This document shows, in pieces, positions 1 to 6,560 of a stretch of 28,740 nucleotides of DNA. The notes beneath the pieces are model-generated. The model searched no databases. It had not been told where the DNA came from and saw only the letters and a list, made by a program, of their open reading frames with translations. The position numbers and the translations under genes were made by a program. The DNA is from Acidilobaceae archaeon (GTDB taxonomy: Archaea; Thermoproteota; Thermoprotei_A; Sulfolobales; Acidilobaceae): assembly GCA_027039295.1 (NCBI GenBank), contig JALWEW010000094.1, positions 1 to 28,740 of the forward strand, given 5' to 3'. Position 1 is the first letter of the stretch. Each line of letters opens with the position of its first letter.

Positions 1-1
1 G

Positions 2-286
2 GAGGGCGGGAGGGGGGCTATAGTCCCCCTCGCCGTCCCGCTCCTAGCGGGTCCTGGAAGCATCTCGACGCTGCTATACATAAAATACTCCTACGGCTAC
101 GCGACTGCGCTCCTCAGCGCTGTGGTAAACATAGGCATAGCCTACCCTATATTCTATTACAGCTCACGTCTAGTCGGACTTCTGGGCGAGTATGGGATCT
201 CGCTCGTGGACAAATTCATGAGCTTGATAATGGCTGGCTTCGCCGTATCCATAATTAGAGAGGGTATCATGGCAATGGTCGCGTAA
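2..286 (+). CDS. MarC-family integral membrane protein, 3' part only
   Basis: The window opens inside this gene; about 94 C-terminal codons are visible, ending in TAA at 284-286. The readable part starts with a conserved loop (VPLAVPLLAGPGSIST) typical of the MarC/UPF0056 family, where P-L-A-x-P-L-L-A-G-P-G precedes a membrane helix. Two further hydrophobic segments follow, around VVNIGIAYPIFYY and LIMAGFAVSIIREGI. MarC proteins are six-helix inner-membrane proteins whose substrate is unknown; the historical link to antibiotic resistance is not supported by later work. Family assignment rests on the loop motif and hydrophobicity. The N-terminal half lies outside the window. The next gene begins about 130 bases downstream behind its own promoter-like sequence, so the two are probably separate units. 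Confidence 0.8.
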   Translation, partial: EGGRGAIVPLAVPLLAGPGSISTLLYIKYSYGYATALLSAVVNIGIAYPIFYYSSRLVGLLGEYGISLVDKFMSLIMAGFAVSIIREGIMAMVA

Positions 287-353
287 TATGGCACCTGAGG
301 AGTTATGGTAGTTTAAAAATTACAGGCGAGATTATATTTACTATACCTTATTG

Positions 354-364
354 CATATTAAAAA
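354..364 (+). promoter_or_regulatory. Likely TATA box of the winged-helix gene
   Basis: CATATTAAAAA lies in an AT-rich stretch after the MarC stop. Transcription starting about 25 bases downstream (near 385) would leave the GGAGGTGAGG Shine-Dalgarno at 391-400 in the leader. A second AT-rich candidate, GTTTAAAAAT, is at 311-320. Inferred from position and composition only. Confidence 0.45.
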
Positions 365-416
365 GGCTTGCTTTTTCCCCGATTCCGCGAGGAGGTGAGG
401 GGGCATAAGTGAGGAA

Positions 417-743
417 GTGAAGTATGTCTACCTGGCGAGATGCCTAGGCGTAGGCGATCCAGAGTTGGTCGGCAAGATGCTCGCTGCCCTCGCGAGGAGC
501 GACGAGAAGAAGGTAGCAGTAAGGGATCTAGTGGATGTGCTCAAGGTGAGTTACCCGACAATATCCCGTATGGTAAACGAGCTAGAGGCCTTGGGCGTCG
601 TCAGGTCGGAAAAGGAGAGGGGGCTACGCAAGAGACCCGGTAGACCCAGGAAGATAATAGAGGCTGACTGGGAAGCACTCAAAGCCAAAGCGAAAGAGTG
701 CGTCGATATACTCAGCGAGTTCCTGAAAGAGGCTGGATCTTAG
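417..743 (+). CDS. Winged helix-turn-helix DNA-binding protein (MarR/ArsR-like)
   Basis: A 108-residue probable transcription factor. A short N-terminal helix (LVGKMLAALARS) is followed by a helix-turn-helix at about residues 35-60 (VRDLVDVLKVSYPTISRMVNEL). Next comes a basic wing (KRPGRPRK, about 72-79) and a C-terminal helix that could dimerise. This is the usual layout of small archaeal wHTH regulators; the ligand and targets are unknown. The start is uncertain. GTG at 417 is the first canonical start, but the strong GGAGGTGAGG at 391-400 ends 16 bases before it. An in-frame ATA at 405 would sit at a better distance, giving four more residues. The 3' end overlaps the tail of the opposite-strand methyltransferase by 4 bases. 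Confidence 0.8.
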   Translation: MKYVYLARCLGVGDPELVGKMLAALARSDEKKVAVRDLVDVLKVSYPTISRMVNELEALGVVRSEKERGLRKRPGRPRKIIEADWEALKAKAKECVDILSEFLKEAGS

Positions 744-1440
744 GGCTTCACGGCCCGCAACGCTACATAGTCCCCTCTATCGAAGCCTTCAATGGGATCC
801 TTGATGTAGTTATTAGAGTATTTCGGATGCATAGTTAATGTTTGGGCGAACTCGATCCCAGTAAAGCCTGCCGATTCCACGAGTTCTCTAACCTCACCCG
901 CCGTCGGCCATCTCTTGGCCTCGCGTATGAACTCTATTGGGTACGGGTATTCGGGCGCTATCCTACGCAGGGGCTCCCAGCTACCTAGAGTGCCTGCGAG
1001 CTGGTAGAGGATGCCATAGGAGCCCTCGCCCGCGACCCACGCTACTATAAGCTGGCCCCCACTCCTCAGAACCCTATACGCTTCCCTCATAGCCTTAAGC
1101 GGGTCTTCGACGTAATGGATTGTACCATTGTGTATAACCGTATCGAAGTACCCGTCCGGGTAAGGCAGCTCCTCGGCGCGTCCTCTGTCAACCTTGAAGC
1201 CCCTACTCTCAGCTATTCTTGCCATGCCCTCAGCAGGCTCCAGGCAATGGGTTATCCTGATCCCATATTCATCTCTCTGAGTATGCTCTCGAAGAGCGCG
1301 CTACCGCAACCAACGCTGAGCGATCTACCGACCCAATACTTCTCCAGGAAATACTTGATGAGACGCACCTCGGAGTAGAGCACATTTCTATTCTTCAAGA
1401 ACCACTCGTCATAGCTGGGCGCCTTCTCCTCGAAAGCCAT
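740..1440 (-). pseudogene. SAM-dependent methyltransferase (type 11), split by a frameshift
   Basis: Two minus-strand reading frames together make one class I methyltransferase of about 233 residues. The upstream piece (1440-1252) has the N-terminal helix and motif I (SLSVGCGSALFE). The downstream piece (from about 1270 down to 740) continues with EYGIRITHCLEPAEGMARI and the motif II/III region (GRAEELPYPDGYFDTVIHNG). A post-motif helix (LKAMREAYRVLRSGGQLIVAW) follows. The two frames cross near 1265-1285, at a GAGAGATGAATATGGGA sequence; one lost base (or two gained) would account for the switch. Homology on both sides of the break is continuous, so this was one gene. It may be a true pseudogene, a sequencing indel, or, least likely, programmed frameshifting. 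Substrate unknown. A CTTAAAC box at about 1480 (read on the minus strand) may be its promoter. Confidence 0.8.
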
Positions 1441-1553
1441 ACACCGCCACCGACATCCCGCGGCATCTCTTCGCGCTTAAACAGCCTCTGAGCCGTAGAG
1501 TATAGGCTCTCGAGGAGCCAGAGCGGTTCCAGGAGCCCTGGGGGCGCCTTGTG

Positions 1554-1631
<78 letters not shown>

Positions 1632-1667
1632 AGGCCTCCCTGTTGAGGAGTGCACCTCGGCCAGCCC

Positions 1668-1676
1668 ATTTAAGCC
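1668..1676 (-). promoter_or_regulatory. Probable TATA box of tRNA-Arg(CCU)
   Basis: Read on the minus strand, GCTTAAATG lies about 40 bases upstream of the mature 5' end, which would put transcription start near 1645 and leave a short leader for RNase P. Assigned by position only. Confidence 0.4.
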
Positions 1677-1707
1677 TTCCCATCCAGCGGCGTTGGGGGC
1701 GATGCAC

Positions 1708-2133
1708 TCAGCATATTATTACCCTAACGCTTGGCGGGGGCTCGCCCTCGAAGCGGCTTGTTACTATTAGTGGTACATACTCTAAGCTCTCTTCTGCAAG
1801 GCCTGTTAACGCTGCAACATGGGGCGCCACCCTCTCGAGCTTCTCCGCATCGATACGGGACGCTCTTATCTTGAATTTAATGATGTAGAGTGCCTTCTCG
1901 GTCTTTGCAATCGCATCAACGCCTGCCGGCAAGCCGGTCCGCGTTAGCTTCGAGTTTAGATACTCGGAGGCGCATTGCGTGTATACCGTGGAGGCAAACG
2001 CCTCTAGGTCTTTCTTGAGATCCTCGATCCTCCTATCGAGGGCGTCGAGCCTCGCTATGACCCTCGATAGCGCCTCGAGGATCATACCCTCCAGGCTCAC
2101 CACTGCCCCCATGCCCTTCTCCGTGGGGTGCAA
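1708..2133 (-). CDS. Coiled-coil protein with degenerate PD-(D/E)XK nuclease-like domain
   Basis: A 141-residue protein. Residues about 15-50 are a charged heptad-like helix (ALSRVIARLDALDRRIEDLKKD). The C-terminal half has a strand-turn-strand pattern, GVDAIAKTEKALYIIKFKIRA, followed by a helix. This is the pattern of crenarchaeal coiled-coil/PD-(D/E)XK proteins, where the second strand normally reads V-E-V-K. Here the glutamate position is lysine (KFK) while the upstream Asp (GVD) is kept. It therefore looks catalytically impaired, or is only a distant relative. The AAAAATAA box on the minus strand at 2145-2152 is too close for a start at 2133. A start at the second ATG (2112; MGAVVSLEGM, 134 residues) would be about right for a leaderless message. 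Function not assigned. Confidence 0.65.
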   Translation of the reverse strand: MHPTEKGMGAVVSLEGMILEALSRVIARLDALDRRIEDLKKDLEAFASTVYTQCASEYLNSKLTRTGLPAGVDAIAKTEKALYIIKFKIRASRIDAEKLERVAPHVAALTGLAEESLEYVPLIVTSRFEGEPPPSVRVIIC

Positions 2134-2161
2134 CGCTTATTTTTCGCCTTGGCGAAGGGGA

Positions 2162-2235
2162 CTCATAGAGCCCGGTGCTCCGAACGCCTTTTGGCTATGA
2201 GGAGCCGACCACCGGGGAGCCCCTGGAGGCGATGA
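2162..2235. other. Structured intergenic stretch between divergent genes
   Basis: The 212-base gap 2134-2345 is the longest gene-free stretch. It holds an inverted repeat CTCATAG (2163-2169) / CTATGAG (2195-2201), followed by a small GC hairpin around CCGGGGAGCCCCTGG. No complete C/D box, tRNA or other known RNA signature was found. It may be an untranslated structured RNA or only promoter-region symmetry. A GTTTTTAT box at about 2294-2301 probably serves the gene starting at 2346. Confidence 0.3.
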
Positions 2236-2345
2236 CGGGGAGTAATACATTGCTTAATCTAGACAGCCTCTTATGGGGACCGCCATCGGCCTCGTTTTTA
2301 TCTCGGCGCTAGCACTCAAGGCTTCCGTGGGGAGGTGCTTGGGAA

Positions 2346-2645
2346 GTGCCAGAAAATATGGAGCGTGAGAGGAGGTGTGCCACGTGCAGGTGGTGGAGGC
2401 CCCATTTTCACTACCCTATCGTGGGCTACTGCACTCTCTGGGGTAAGATAACCAGCGAGGACGACTCCTGTGATAGGTGGGAGCCCCTGAAGGTAAAGGA
2501 GGGCCGCTTCTACTGGTGCAACTCTTGTAGGAGGAGGGTCTCGTGGGAGGAGGCACTAGAATATTTAAAGAGGGGAGAGGCGCTGTATGAGTCAGCCTAT
2601 GTGGACCCAGATGTTAGGGAGGAAATCGTAGGCGCCTCAGAATAG
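2346..2645 (+). CDS. Small six-cysteine (metal- or Fe-S-binding) protein upstream of OFOR
   Basis: A 99-residue protein with cysteines at 11, 14, 29, 42, 58 and 61. The first four (CATCRWW ... YC ... DSCDRWEPL) match a small archaeal domain in which C-x2-C, a GYC turn and a C-D-x-W/F turn make a four-cysteine site, as in benzylsuccinate-synthase small-subunit-like Fe-S or zinc folds. The later CNSC pair could complete a second site or dimerise. GTG at 2346 is preceded by GGGGAGGTG at 2329-2337, a good Shine-Dalgarno. The OFOR alpha gene starts 16 bases after its stop on the same strand, so the two are almost certainly co-transcribed. An electron-transfer or assembly role for OFOR is inference from position. 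Metal type cannot be read from the sequence. Confidence 0.75.
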   Translation: MPENMERERRCATCRWWRPHFHYPIVGYCTLWGKITSEDDSCDRWEPLKVKEGRFYWCNSCRRRVSWEEALEYLKRGEALYESAYVDPDVREEIVGASE

Positions 2646-2661
2646 AGGTTGGAAGGGGAGG

Positions 2662-4587
2662 TTGGAGTTGGTAGACCTAGCCCTGCTAATAGGAGGCCCG
2701 CAGGGCGGTGGCATAGAGTCGGCGGGGCAGATAGGGGTCAGGGCACTGGTTATGAAGGGCTATGACATCTTCGGCGTACGTGAGTACCACAGCAATATTA
2801 TAGGGGCGCATAGCTACTTCAACATAAGGATACGCGACACCGTCGCCCGCAGCCCCCGCCTGCCTGTTGATGCAGTCGTAGCATTGGATGCAGAGAGCGT
2901 TTTCACTCATATGGACGACGTTAGGGAGGGCGGCATCTTCGTCTACGACACCAGCACCCTGAAGACTCGGGTGGACAGGATAGCCCCAATGCCGGGACCC
3001 CTTAAGGAGCGCGTGAAGGCCAAGCTCTCGCAGCACGGCCTCGGAGACACTGTTGCTGATGCCGTTAAGTACCTCGAGTCCCGCGGGGCTAAGCTCCTAG
3101 GCATAGACCTCAAGGCCGCTATAAAGGAGGTCGCCGAGAAGAGTGGGAGATCAGTCGTCTCGGTTGCCAGGGCGGCCAATGTTGTAGGCCTCTCCGCCGC
3201 CCTGGCCTTCCTGGGTGTAGAGAAGGAGTACGTGCATCGTGCCATCGAGGCTTACTTCGCGGGCAAGACAAGGGTTATAGAGCCCAATAAGATAGCAGCT
3301 GATATAGCGTATGACTACGTGGAGGAGTCCTACGGCCTCGGCAATCTACCCGACGGCCCGCACAAGGGCAAGGTTAGGATGGTTGCTAGCGGCAACGACG
3401 TGGTGGCAATGGGCAAGGTTGTAGGCGGGCTAACGGTGCAGACTTACTACCCAATAACGCCAGCCGCCGATGAGGCACTGTACATGGAGGGTCACAGGCT
3501 GGTAGAGGTCAGAGAGGAGCTGGCTGAGAAAGTTGGACTAGAGAAGCTCGGTGTAGCCGTGATTCAGACCGAGGACGAGATCTCGGCCATAAACATGGCG
3601 ATTGGCGCGGCGCTCGCCGGTGCGAGGTCCGCCACAACAACCAGCGGGCCGGGCTTCGCACTCATGAACGAGGCCATAAGTATGGCCTACATAATGGAGG
3701 CCCCCGTTGTTATAACCATATGGCAGCGGGCCGGGCCGAGCACGGGAATGGCTACGAGGACGGGACAGCAGGACCTTCTCCACGCCATGTTCGCTGGCCA
3801 CGGCGATGCCGTGAAGATCGTGGTGGCTAGTGGGGACCACGAGGAGGCATTCTACGATGCCATAAAGGCGCTCAACTGGGCAGAGAAGTTCCAGATACCA
3901 GTAGTACACCTAGTAGACAAGACTCTGGCCGCGTCCACCAAGAGCCTCGACAGGTTTGATCTAGACTCGATAACGATCGATAGGGGTAAGCTCTCCTACG
4001 AGTGGAGCGGTGGCGAGTACCTGAGGTACAAGCTCACGGAGGACGGCATAAGCCCGAGGGTGCCGGTGGGCTTCGCGAAGCAGCTCAACTCCAGCCTGGA
4101 GCACACCGAGTACGGTTATGCAATAGAGGATCCAGAGGTGCGGAACGCCATGGTCGAGAAGAGGCTGAAGAAGCTTGATGCTATAGAGAGGGGCATCCCA
4201 GAGGATGAGAGAGTAAAGGTGTACGGATCCTCGGACGCTGATATAACAATCATAAGCTGGGGAACCGTGAAGGGCCCCGTGCTGGACGCTATGGAGAAGT
4301 TAGAGGACGAGGGCATCAAGGTAAGGTACGTGCACATAAAGACCTTCATCCCATTCCCAGTAAGGACCATCGACGAAGCATTCAAGTCCGCCTCGAGGGT
4401 CGCTGTGGTCGACTATAACATGCTGGCACAGACGAGCCTTGCCATAAGGATGTTCACGGGCCACAAGGCCCCCCACGTGATCCAGAAGTTTACTGGTAGG
4501 GCCCTCCAGGAGCAGGAGATAGTGAGGGCCGTGAAGGAGATCCTAGAGAATAATGTTGAGAGGGTGGTGGTGTCGGATGGCGCGTAG
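2662..4587 (+). CDS. 2-oxoacid:ferredoxin oxidoreductase, fused gamma-alpha subunit
   Basis: This is the large chain of a two-subunit crenarchaeal OFOR, which oxidatively decarboxylates 2-oxoacids to acyl-CoA and reduces ferredoxin in the cytoplasm. The N-terminal ~190 residues are the gamma domain (LLIGGPQGGGIESAG near the start, then FGVREYHSNIIGAHSYF). The alpha domains follow, with the diagnostic YPITP at residues 263-267. After this come TEDEISAINMAIGAALAG, the TTSGPGFALMNEAISMAY segment and a C-terminal domain with VVDYNMLAQ. The 641-residue length fits the roughly 630-residue Sulfolobus/Aeropyrum enzymes. These typically accept pyruvate and 2-oxoglutarate, so the substrate is left open. 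The start may be TTG 2662 or TTG 2668; the latter is better spaced from GGGGAGG at 2655-2661. The stop overlaps the beta-subunit start by 11 bases. Confidence 0.95.
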   Translation: MELVDLALLIGGPQGGGIESAGQIGVRALVMKGYDIFGVREYHSNIIGAHSYFNIRIRDTVARSPRLPVDAVVALDAESVFTHMDDVREGGIFVYDTSTLKTRVDRIAPMPGPLKERVKAKLSQHGLGDTVADAVKYLESRGAKLLGIDLKAAIKEVAEKSGRSVVSVARAANVVGLSAALAFLGVEKEYVHRAIEAYFAGKTRVIEPNKIAADIAYDYVEESYGLGNLPDGPHKGKVRMVASGNDVVAMGKVVGGLTVQTYYPITPAADEALYMEGHRLVEVREELAEKVGLEKLGVAVIQTEDEISAINMAIGAALAGARSATTTSGPGFALMNEAISMAYIMEAPVVITIWQRAGPSTGMATRTGQQDLLHAMFAGHGDAVKIVVASGDHEEAFYDAIKALNWAEKFQIPVVHLVDKTLAASTKSLDRFDLDSITIDRGKLSYEWSGGEYLRYKLTEDGISPRVPVGFAKQLNSSLEHTEYGYAIEDPEVRNAMVEKRLKKLDAIERGIPEDERVKVYGSSDADITIISWGTVKGPVLDAMEKLEDEGIKVRYVHIKTFIPFPVRTIDEAFKSASRVAVVDYNMLAQTSLAIRMFTGHKAPHVIQKFTGRALQEQEIVRAVKEILENNVERVVVSDGA

Positions 4588-5509
4588 CTGGCTCGAGTAT
4601 AGGAGCCCCGCCTGGGTCCAGTGGTGCCCCGGCTGCGGGAACTATGGAATACTCACAGCCGCGTTCAAGGCGTTCGCGGAGCTAGACCTCGACCCAGCAA
4701 AGACTGTAGTGGTCTCAGGGATAGGCTGCAGCAGCAGGATACCCTACTACATCAATGTAACCGGCGTCCACACCATACACGGCAGACCCATACCTGTGGC
4801 CACCGGCATCAAGTTGGCCAACCCCCACCTAACCGTGCTCGTGATGAGTGGTGACGGCGATCTACTAGGCATAGGGGCGGCCCACTTCGTGGCCCTCGGC
4901 AGGAGGAACGCTGACATCACTGTTGTAATGCACGACAACGCAGTCTACGGCCTGACGAAGGGGCAGGCAGGGCCCACCCTGCCAGCATGGGTCCAGACGA
5001 AAGCCCTGAGGGCCCCCAATATACAGGACGCGTTGAACCCCCTACTACTAGCCATAGCGTCAGGCTACACCTTCGTGGCCAGGGCCTACGCCTACCACGT
5101 GGACAAACTCAAGGATATCATCAAGGAGGCGATAAAGCACCGCGGTGCCGCATTCATCGACGTACTGCAGCCATGCCCGACATATAACAACGTCATGACG
5201 CAGCAGTGGTACGAGCAGAGGATATACTACATCGACGAGCAAGAGCCAGATTATGACGCGACAATCAAGAGCCCTGAGGAGAGAAGCGAGAAGGTTGCCA
5301 GGGCAATAGCCAAGGCCATGGAGTGGGGAGACCGCATACCTCTAGGCATAATCTACAGAGACCTAACGAAGGAGCCCTTCGATGCGAGGATAGAGAAGAT
5401 AATGCCGGGCTACCTGGAGCATCCACCAGCCACTAGGCCAGTCCACTATGAGGGCAAGCCCCTCGTGGACCCATTCAAGGTATTCACCGATAGGGTGGTG
5501 CAGGCGTAA
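4577..5509 (+). CDS. 2-oxoacid:ferredoxin oxidoreductase, beta subunit
   Basis: The thiamine pyrophosphate and [4Fe-4S] chain of the OFOR. Counting from ATG 4577 (310 residues), cluster cysteines are C17 and C20 (WCPGCGNYGIL), C51 (SGIGCSSR) and C200 (LQPCPTYN). The TPP/Mg site is GDGD at 92-95 with N121 and the VYGLTKGQ loop at 123-130, all as expected for the family. It lacks a polyferredoxin delta domain, normal for the two-subunit crenarchaeal type. An upstream in-frame TTG at 4553 exists. ATG 4577 is preferred because MARSWLEYRSPAWVQWCPGCG begins where homologues do and the overlap with the alpha stop (ATGGCGCGTAG) is a typical coupled junction. Functions as an alpha-beta pair with the preceding gene. 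Confidence 0.95.
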   Translation: MARSWLEYRSPAWVQWCPGCGNYGILTAAFKAFAELDLDPAKTVVVSGIGCSSRIPYYINVTGVHTIHGRPIPVATGIKLANPHLTVLVMSGDGDLLGIGAAHFVALGRRNADITVVMHDNAVYGLTKGQAGPTLPAWVQTKALRAPNIQDALNPLLLAIASGYTFVARAYAYHVDKLKDIIKEAIKHRGAAFIDVLQPCPTYNNVMTQQWYEQRIYYIDEQEPDYDATIKSPEERSEKVARAIAKAMEWGDRIPLGIIYRDLTKEPFDARIEKIMPGYLEHPPATRPVHYEGKPLVDPFKVFTDRVVQA

Positions 5510-5584
5510 GGCCCACCGCCTTCCTTGAGAGCCCTTAATCCCTTTTCTCCTCCCCCCGATCCACGCCAGCCTGGAGAGGGGCGA

Positions 5585-6154
5585 TTGGGTAGGCGCATAG
5601 ACGAGTTTCTAACAGGGGGAAGGCGCGGGAGCGTGGATCAATACGGCCCAGTCGATGTTAGGCGCCAACTCGAGGAGTTGAAGGCCAGTGTGGAGGAGTT
5701 GCGGAGCGCGCTCGAGGAGCTGCGCTCCGAGTGCATGCGCCGCATTGACGTAGTGCTGGGAGAGTTGCAGGCGCTCCGGCGTGCCCAGGCTTTATCGTCA
5801 TCATCCAGGGAGTCTAGGCGCAGCCAAGCCCAGAGGCTCAGGCGCGTGCTGAGGGAGCTTAGGTTCGTGATGGCCAGCGAGGCCCGCGCCCGCCTAGGTA
5901 TGAGCCCCCATAGGCTCAGGGCGGAAGCAGTGGCCGAGGGCCTAGTGGTCCTCGACGCTGGAGGCGACTTCGCGGTGATGACGAGGGACTCGCTGGAAGA
6001 GTTTAAGGCCCTATTGGCGTCTCTAGACACGGCTGATGCTGTGGAGGCAGCTAAAGCCCTAGGGGAGTACGGGAGGCTATTTCAGGCCCTGCGTGAGGGG
6101 GGTCAAGTGTACTATGACGCCAGGAGGAAACGCTGGGTCATGCTCGGAGAGTAG
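5585..6154 (+). CDS. Coiled-coil protein with uncharacterised C-terminal domain shared with 20802-21509
   Basis: Not recognised as a named family. From TTG 5585 it has 189 residues: a basic N-terminus, a long coiled coil at about 24-68 (VRRQLEELKASVEELRSALE), a Ser/Arg-rich hinge (SSSSRESRRSQ), and a compact C-terminal domain at about 84-188. The C-terminal domain aligns by eye with the C-terminus of the protein at 20802-21509. Shared positions are EG-x-VVLD-x2-G, an E-F segment, D-x2-EA, LF-x2-L, G-x-x-x-Y and a terminal W. An in-frame TTG at 5525 would add PPPDPRQPGEG-type residues that look like leader translation. GGAGAGGG at 5573-5580 and a CTTAATC box at 5534-5540 favour 5585. It probably acts as a dimer through the coiled coil. 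It overlaps the DUF424 gene, so the two are likely one unit. Function unknown. Confidence 0.7.
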   Translation: MGRRIDEFLTGGRRGSVDQYGPVDVRRQLEELKASVEELRSALEELRSECMRRIDVVLGELQALRRAQALSSSSRESRRSQAQRLRRVLRELRFVMASEARARLGMSPHRLRAEAVAEGLVVLDAGGDFAVMTRDSLEEFKALLASLDTADAVEAAKALGEYGRLFQALREGGQVYYDARRKRWVMLGE

Positions 6155-6464
6155 TGGCAGATACTATCTGAGGATAGTGGATGTGGGGGCCTACAGGATA
6201 GCATCTCTCGTTGACGAGGAGGCCCTGGGCAGAGTTGAGCGGGATCCCAACTCTGGCATCACTATATCGTTGTCACGCTCCTTTTATGGGGGAAGGCTTA
6301 TTGATGAGACCGAGGCCATTAAGGTCATAGCGAGTCACGACTACGTTATACTGGCCGGGTGCAGAGCTGTCCAACTAGGCATAGAACTTGGCGTCGTTGA
6401 TCCTCGCTCCGTCCTGGAGGTTAATGGCCTAAAATACGTCCAAGTCATGAGGAGCTACTTCTAG
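6114..6464 (+). CDS. DUF424 family protein
   Basis: The core from about residue 17 (YYLRIVDVGAYRIASLVDEE) through FYGGRLIDETEAIKVI, AGCRAVQLGIELGVVD and the final VNGLKYVQVMRS follows the archaeal DUF424 pattern. That pattern is a VAVCDEELLG-like strand, an FYGGE turn, a GERAVELAIELGL helix and a GVPHAQV end. DUF424 is a small archaea-specific family of unknown function. The start is unclear. ATG 6114 follows GAGGGGGG (6095-6102) and gives 116 residues with a non-conserved 16-residue lead. GTG 6093 is also open, and no canonical start lies nearer the conserved core except GTG 6177, which would remove its first strand. The 41-base overlap with the preceding coiled-coil gene suggests coupled translation. 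Confidence 0.8.
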   Translation: MTPGGNAGSCSESSGRYYLRIVDVGAYRIASLVDEEALGRVERDPNSGITISLSRSFYGGRLIDETEAIKVIASHDYVILAGCRAVQLGIELGVVDPRSVLEVNGLKYVQVMRSYF

Positions 6465-6520
6465 GAGGTGGAGGTTTTAAAAAGGACTCGCTAGTACCAA
6501 CTAGCATTTCACGGCCCGCC

Positions 6521-6542
6521 GCTAAAAAGGGGGTTCACCCCC
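6521..6542 (+). promoter_or_regulatory. TATA-like box and stem-loop upstream of etfB
   Basis: GCTAAAAAG at 6521-6529 is placed to start transcription just before the etfB GTG/ATG (6561/6564), and no Shine-Dalgarno is present, so the message is probably leaderless. A perfect GGGGG-TTCA-CCCCC inverted repeat directly follows the box. A second AT-rich box, GGTTTTAAAAAGG, is at 6473-6485, just after the DUF424 stop. Confidence 0.45.
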
Positions 6543-6560
6543 TCCTCACCGCGGTGCCCC

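Noticed and set aside
1115..1378. 87-codon plus-strand frame over the methyltransferase break
   Set aside because: Antisense shadow of a region where both minus-strand pieces carry methyltransferase homology.
2229..2240. Possible C box (GCGATGAC) of a C/D sRNA
   Set aside because: Imperfect C box and no D, C' or D' box at a suitable distance.
3538..3909. 123-codon minus-strand frame inside OFOR alpha
   Set aside because: Antisense to the conserved TPP-region segment; low-complexity mixed composition.
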